64,000 nt of DNA from Myoxocephalus aenaeus (Eukaryota > Chordata > Actinopteri > Perciformes > Cottidae): NCBI GenBank assembly GCA_038501785.1, contig JBAMJR010000025.1:7024501-7088500 (forward strand). The letters are read 5' to 3'. The translations under genes were made by a program, and so were the position numbers. Positions 58,127 through 64,000 of this stretch are shown in pieces (position 1 is the stretch's first letter; every line of letters begins with the position of its first letter). The notes under the pieces were generated by a model, which had not been told where the DNA came from, searched no databases, and saw nothing but the letters and a program-made list of their open reading frames with translations.

Positions 58127-61041
58127 TGTCTGTGTCTCTGTGTGTGTCCCTTGGGCTATTCAGAGATGGGAAGCGCCAAAGGGATTTGTAGTTAAATGGT
58201 CTGGGACTTGGGAATGAACAGAAATATTAATATTTAGATTTAACTTCTTAAAGGAAATGTCTAAAATGAATAAGGCATAATATTTGATTAACGTCCCACA
58301 GTAAGTGCACTTTCACAATAAAAAAAAAGAAATCGTATCTAAGTAGCACTACATAGTCTCATGATGAAGTGTCTGAATAATTAGAGAATTTGAGGATGGT
58401 CGGTTGCGCTAAACAGATTGTGAATACTGCATGGTAAAACTGTGATTGCATAAATTAGATTGTTGGCATTTCACACCATATTTTGTATTGATTATGCAAG
58501 TACCAGTGTACAATTATATACAAAAGTGTTTTGGATTTTTACAGGAATGGCTAATAAAATATTTCACAGTAATGTGAAATATTTTTTTAATTAGTTGCTA
58601 AGTCCAGAAGTTCAAAATATTACATTCATAGTTACAATTTGTTGCATGAACAATTACATTTTACAATTTTTTTTTACTCCAAAAACCCAAAATGGAGATA
58701 AAAGGAGACGCAGATACCCACATGGAGCTGGTTTCTCTCCACAGGCAGCAGCTAGCTGGTTAGCTTAACCGTGTTACATGTTACGTTTTGAGCTCACGTA
58801 AAGCTAATTATCACACTGAACTGTATTAAATAGGAATAATAAACATCCCGTGTAAATTACCTGTGTATGTCGCCATGTTGGCCTGTCGCCAAGTAGCTTC
58901 TTCGTTAGCTAACATGTCAAAAACGGTTTCCATTGTTCATTTCCCGGCTGGAGAAAAAAAAAACATGTCCGACCTTGCGACATCCCTATTAAGCGTTGTT
59001 CACCCAAGTTAATAAGAGTGGTAATAACTTTTCACTCCACGCTGAAAGTTTATTATCAAAAGGATCCCATTCCTCATTTTCTCCTCCACTGCTCCTCTGT
59101 CCCCTCCAGGACGTTTATTACCTCTTTATCAACGACTTCATAATTATCCCGTGTCTCCCTCTGCCTTCCACTTCAGTGTCTCCCCTCTCCTTCCTCTTTC
59201 TGTTAACCTTTTCCTATCTCCTCACCCCTCTGGCTCTGCGCTGCCTTCCTTCAGAGGCGCGCTAATACATTTGTTATCAACCTCCTCCCTAATTAACATG
59301 CCCTCTCTGTCTGAGGCTCTTACTCTGTCGGCATGTCTTCTTTGCTTCCTTCTTTATTTCATTCTGACTCCACATCTTTTCTAAAAAATTTTAATAGATG
59401 CATTTCAGTACAGCTCGTCTTCCTCACTTCTGAGGCTCCGTAATCTTCAGGCAATTTGTCTGAGAGCCGGCAAGACACTGCGATCTGTTTTCTGTTTCAA
59501 CGTGAGCTTGTGTATCTCCGTCTCTCTTAGATTGTCCTGCTTTTGGCGGTGAGTGTGTCGGTGTTTTTGTGCCTCGTGGCTGCAGTCGCACTCACAGCTG
59601 AAGGAAGCCGCCTTCTTTAAGTTGTAGTGTATAAACACAGGAGCAAGCCTCGGGGCGAACTACTCTTCCCTCTCCGGCAGAAGCGGGAACTGTCGTAACG
59701 TCTCGGGACCACGGTTTTATGGAATGAAACTCTCAAACATTCAAATGTCCTTTTTTGGCGGGGGGGAAACCTTTTTCTAGACTAGACACAAATGCATTTG
59801 ATCGTAACAACAGTGTAACATTTTAAGTTGTTAGCGTCTGTGACAATATTTAATGTCTATCATGGTTTTAGCAGCTGAGGAGTAAATGTTTCCACGACAA
59901 ACACGAAGCGGCGCTGCGCGTGGTTTTCGAGGGCGGCCGGTTGAGTCCCCATCGATGTAGACTCGCTTTCGGAGGGTTTTATAACTTCCGCTTCCTCACT
60001 CCCAGCAAATTGGTTTGGGAGCGGACCCACCACGCGGGTAGGGAGTGGAAGTGGGTAGGGTCGGGGTGGAGGGTGCCGGATTCGAAGTGTTCCTTAGGAG
60101 GCTCCGATGCATGGGGCCTCGTGGTGTGATAGCCATTAGCATTCGCTTTAAACGTTGACCTATAACATCTCCTCCTCAGTGGCATTTGCTCTTAAGGTCC
60201 TGCATCTACCCTCGAAAAGGAAAGAAAATCTCATTTATTTTCGTACATTTGACATTAGGAAGCCGCTGACAATGGGGGAGAAGAAAACTGTTGTCGGAGA
60301 ATTGTTTCACACCTTTTTTTACGAGCATCATTATTGCTAAATGCTACGAATGTATGACGCCCCACATCCAGTCATGAACCAGAGTATTACATGTTTTTCA
60401 ATCTTTATATATCGCCGTTTGAATTTGTCGCAATCACAGGCAGAATTTGACAATTTTTAAACGGTCACGGTTCAGCTGTGAAAACAGACTTGTTTGTGTT
60501 CACTCTGCTGTCGGCCATTGGACTTGTCTGCAGCTGCCACTTTACAGTGCAACTCTTTTGTACTGTGCCAGGTAAGGCTGAACCATTTGGAGAAAGAAAA
60601 AGATCTAATTGTGATTATTTGGTGTTTCCTTTGAAAAAACGATTGTAAGGATTATGATGTGCTTTTTGCAAGAATCTGTCCCAAATGAAGATGTTTTTAT
60701 TAAGTCTGTAGAATGGTTGAAGGCCAGGACATCTGCTGCTCAACAATATTTCATTTGAAATACTATTTTGATACATTTTGCCTTTGACAAATACTGTTTA
60801 AAAACTAACTAACCATAATTAACTGTGTTAAAAATGTTTCCCTGTCTGATAAGCCTCACATTGGACTTCCTGGACGGTACATCTTCTCAGCTGTACCTGT
60901 AGCAATACACCCACATCAATGTATATTCTCTCATAGTGCTATTTTAGTCTGAACACCTGCTCAGCATATAGAGAGCTGAAGGGAAGCCAGAGCCAAACCA
61001 CAAATAAATACAAATAAAATCAGACTCGGAACACAGCCTTA

Positions 61042-61891
61042 TGCCGTGTTCACACCGGACGCGGCGCGAATTATCGCGCCGCGTTCACCGCGGAAGTTTA
61101 CTCGCGCGAGTGAAACGAGGGTGTTCACACCAAACTCGAAACATCGCGCCGCGAAAGGGGCGTGGCTTATCTCAGTCACTTGTCTCTGTGAAAGGAGCTT
61201 TCATTTCCGCTATCGACCATGGAATAAATAACCACTAGTTTTGCTTTATACTTGTTGTGGAAGTTCCAAACATATCGGAACATGAAACGCCCTCGTGTTT
61301 GGGTTCATAACACCATCCGTAGCCGCACACAGCTCGGTGAATTTCTCCGACTCCTCAGGAACTGCGTCTGGCTTCTCCGTAAAACGGATACCGATTCTGC
61401 CACCCACCATGGAATTAACCACTAGTTCTGCTTTATACTTGTTGTGTAAACTCCACATGTGTCGGAACATCAAACTCCATGGTGTCTGGGTTCATAATAT
61501 TATCCGTAGTCCCACAACAGTGTCTGAATGACGGCCGCTGCCAGCGCTGGTTCAGGCGAAGCAGCAGCAGTTTCATTCGGGACCGGCAAGACGGCGGTGA
61601 TGACGGGCGGAGCTTCTCAACGCTGATTCTCAACGCTGATTGGCTGCCGCAACTTTGCGTCACGCGAATTCTCCGCTGGAGTTGGGAGAATTGAACTCAC
61701 GCGAATTCGCGCCGCGTCCTTCGCTCTGTTCGCCCCTCGTCAAACGTTCTGTTCGCGCCGCCTCAAACGCGTCCACATCGCGCCGCCCCGCGAAAAAATC
61801 GCCGATTCGCGGGGCGGCGCGTCTGTGGATTGACTTTGCATGTAATCTGGTCGCGCCGCAAATTCGCGCCGCGTCCGGTGTGAACACGGCA
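61042..61891. mobile_element. PIF/Harbinger-type MITE, copy 2
   Basis: The terminal inverted repeat of about 31 bp starts TGCCGTGTTCACACCGGACG and appears perfect, with TTA on both sides (61039-61041, 61892-61894). It shares its whole layout with 36154-36854 but is longer by about 150 bp, including a stretch near 61545-61690 and extra GCGCCGCCCCGCG sequence. No intact transposase is visible. Confidence 0.9.
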
Positions 61892-64000
61892 TTACTCAAC
61901 ATTATGTCATGTCGTCCGGTCCATATGTCTAAATAAGGATCATTTCTGCACTCCTTTTTGGAAAAATAATTTCCCATAAACCTTTTGATTATCGGCAGGT
62001 TTAAAATAAAATTGTCTCCAAAGGCAGTGAATATTCTCCAGATGCAACAGATGTATTTTGTCTGATGTCACAGCGGAAAACTTCCCGGCCGCCCTGCATT
62101 GTTCCAAAAATCATATTTCACTAACACAAAGTAGTTTTATGGGCACAACTTGTACTTGAATTTCTGAACGCTCCGTTTCAGAAAACAACTATTTCCACAG
62201 TGAGGAAGTACTCTCTCTCTCTCTCTTTCTCCCCTACATTATTTATTTTGTATCTATTCCTCTATCCTCGACAAAAGGATATATTTCTATATTCCTGACT
62301 ACACTACTGCTAAGCACAGTAGAAGAAAAAAACGGTAGAAAAGAAAACCTTAGTTGAGCCTCATTAACCTGCAGATGGATGGCCGTGGTTTGGTGAGGCC
62401 AGACTGCTGTAAGCCCTCGCTCTGCCCGTACAGCCAGTGGAGCGAATGGCTAAGAGGGAGCTCAATCAATACACTAAGTGTGTATGTGTGCGAGTCTGGC
62501 TCACGTTCAACCGCTCGCGCGCGCGTGTGCATTTGCATCATGTCTGTGTATGCGCATCTGTAACCACGCGCAGGCTGTCTAAATGCGTATTGATCCTGAG
62601 GTGTTGTTTTGTGTATCTGATGGTCTGCTGCGTTTTACTTTCATTAAGTTTGGCTCGCACGCACAAATGATGACGGATGGAGTCAGCTGAAGCGTGATTC
62701 ATCAGCGTGATGTTTTATTTTTTTTCTAAAACGGTTTTGGGACGTCTTCCAACTCTTGGGAATTGGCCAAATGCATTTTTTGAAAAAGTTTTTTTGGGGG
62801 GTAGTAGCGTTTGGACAATTCCGTATTCCCAGTTCGAGTCTTCATTGAGCATGGAGTATTTACACACACACACACAAACACACAAATACGACAACACAAG
62901 AGGCCGAGACGGGTCTACGTCAATACTAGTACATACTTGAAGGTTGGAGATTTTATTATTTTATCCTGAAGCACACACACACGCACACACACACACACTT
63001 ATTTGTGCGCTCAGCTGGTCCTACTGTTTGTTTACTGTTGTTCAAAAGCCCACATCTCTTTACTGGTGTTTCTTAGTTTGCCTTTCAAATCATCCCTTTC
63101 ATGTTCTCATCATTATTCCCCTCTCTTCGTAGCTCGTAGTGTGTTATTCAAAAGATGACTGGAAATGAAATATGGATTTATTTTTTGATGCCTTTACATG
63201 TGTTCTGTCCATAGGGTTGCAGTGTGGTGGCCGCTCTAAAACCTTGCCTGTTCAGAGCGGGCCTATTCCCCGGTTTTGCGTCTTGCAGCTTTCTTTCTCC
63301 TTTGGGTCCTAAACAAACACACTCCAGCAGTGTTGGAGTCGGTCCAGTTTTGAGACATTGTAACCATAGTAATAAACTATTGTCTCAAAAATATTACCAT
63401 ACAAATGTAGAAACGGTTTAGTATTGGTATTAGTATCTCTGTGTTTCCCTGTTAGAACGGGGTATTTATATTCACATACCCCCGTGCCTCTACAGCAGTC
63501 CAAAGCGGTGCACACCAGACAGTGGCTCCAGAGAGGGGTTATGTTCCCCGTTGGCCAGCGTGGTTCTTCTTGGCACGCGGGGGTGAACGTTTCAGTTGGT
63601 TGCACACTGGCCCTTTTTAAGTAGTTCACAGGAGCGCTTACGGCGGCGGAGATTTTGGGCTCTGAGCGTTATTTTTAGCGGCGCCATTAGGCAAATAGGA
63701 GCGACATTTGTTTTGAAACGCTTGCACATCATTAGATGTGTAGTTGTACACAAATCTCCGGGCTCCCGTGGGGGTACGGTGTGCAGGAGCAGGGGAGAAT
63801 AATAAGGATAAGAAACCTGAAGCAAAAAAAACAATGGAGTTTCAGACCCTGTGGGGCTTGAACCTCAAAAGAAACCGGGTCAAATTGTTCCTCCTACTGT
63901 AAATAACAACACATGAAAAGCCGAACATTCATACCGCCTCCCACAGGTTTTCCTTTAAGGACATGTTACCCACCATCTCGCTATACACTGTTCATGCAGT

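Larger units (their letters stand above)
43865..64000 (+). other. aff2: aff2 intron 1 (partial, at least 20 kb)
   Basis: No exon with the family signature following exon 1 (basic ERRNQE-type segment, GEPYKTNKGD) was seen. The region contains CA/GT/GA/AT microsatellites, SINE-like copies, hAT elements (52384-52708 and 54503-55619), a Harbinger MITE (61042-61891) and a perfect hairpin (51138-51191). Long repeat-free stretches (for example 46800-48400, 49200-51100, 55700-56800, 59000-61000 and 62000-64000) show nothing I can identify. Confidence 0.7.

Noticed and set aside
58556..58583. Small hairpin AAATATTTCACA / TGTGAAATATTT
   Set aside because: Twelve-bp AT-rich arms are expected by chance in sequence of this composition.

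Overview
The window is vertebrate nuclear DNA, almost certainly from a teleost fish. The genes are split by GT-AG introns, long GT/CA, GA/CT and AT microsatellites are dense, and several interspersed repeats belong to families typical of fish genomes: tRNA-type SINEs, hAT and PIF/Harbinger MITEs, and a LINE reverse-transcriptase tail. The species cannot be named from the sequence. All three recognisable genes lie on the + strand, in the order rab33a - fmr1 - aff2 (FMR2). Their human orthologues all map to distal Xq, so this is a compact conserved block.

Layout. 1-3550 is intergenic with two GT microsatellites. 3735-10014 is rab33a, a Golgi/secretory-vesicle Rab GTPase, in four coding exons (278 aa) with a candidate 3'UTR to about 12273. 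12274-15420 is intergenic with MITE fragments. 15880-29551 is fmr1 (FMRP, an RNA-binding translational regulator) in 15 coding exons. Their lengths total 1890 nt (629 aa + stop) and phase is kept at every junction. Exons corresponding to human FMR1 exons 11 and 12 were not found. A long candidate 3'UTR runs to about 34293, with a further poly(A)-like signal at 37723. 34294-43290 is intergenic and holds two abutting MITEs, further repeats and a 109-bp tandem array. 43812-43864 is coding exon 1 of aff2 (a transcription-elongation scaffold), and the remaining 20 kb appears to be its first intron.

The coding content is conserved and conventional, and I found no convincing new gene system. What deserves a second look is mostly structural: a 128-bp inverted repeat with one mismatch in rab33a intron 2; two smaller perfect snap-back hairpins; complete hAT and PIF/Harbinger insertions with readable target-site duplications; two decayed hAT-type transposase N-termini; a UG-repeat splice acceptor before fmr1 exon 4; Gly/Ala expansions in FMRP; and the absence of the mammalian CGG/CCG fragile-site repeats from both fmr1 and aff2 5' regions. 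Residues matching human FMRP Arg138, Gly266 and Ile304 are present at the same numbers. All family assignments come from recognition by eye; no database search was run.
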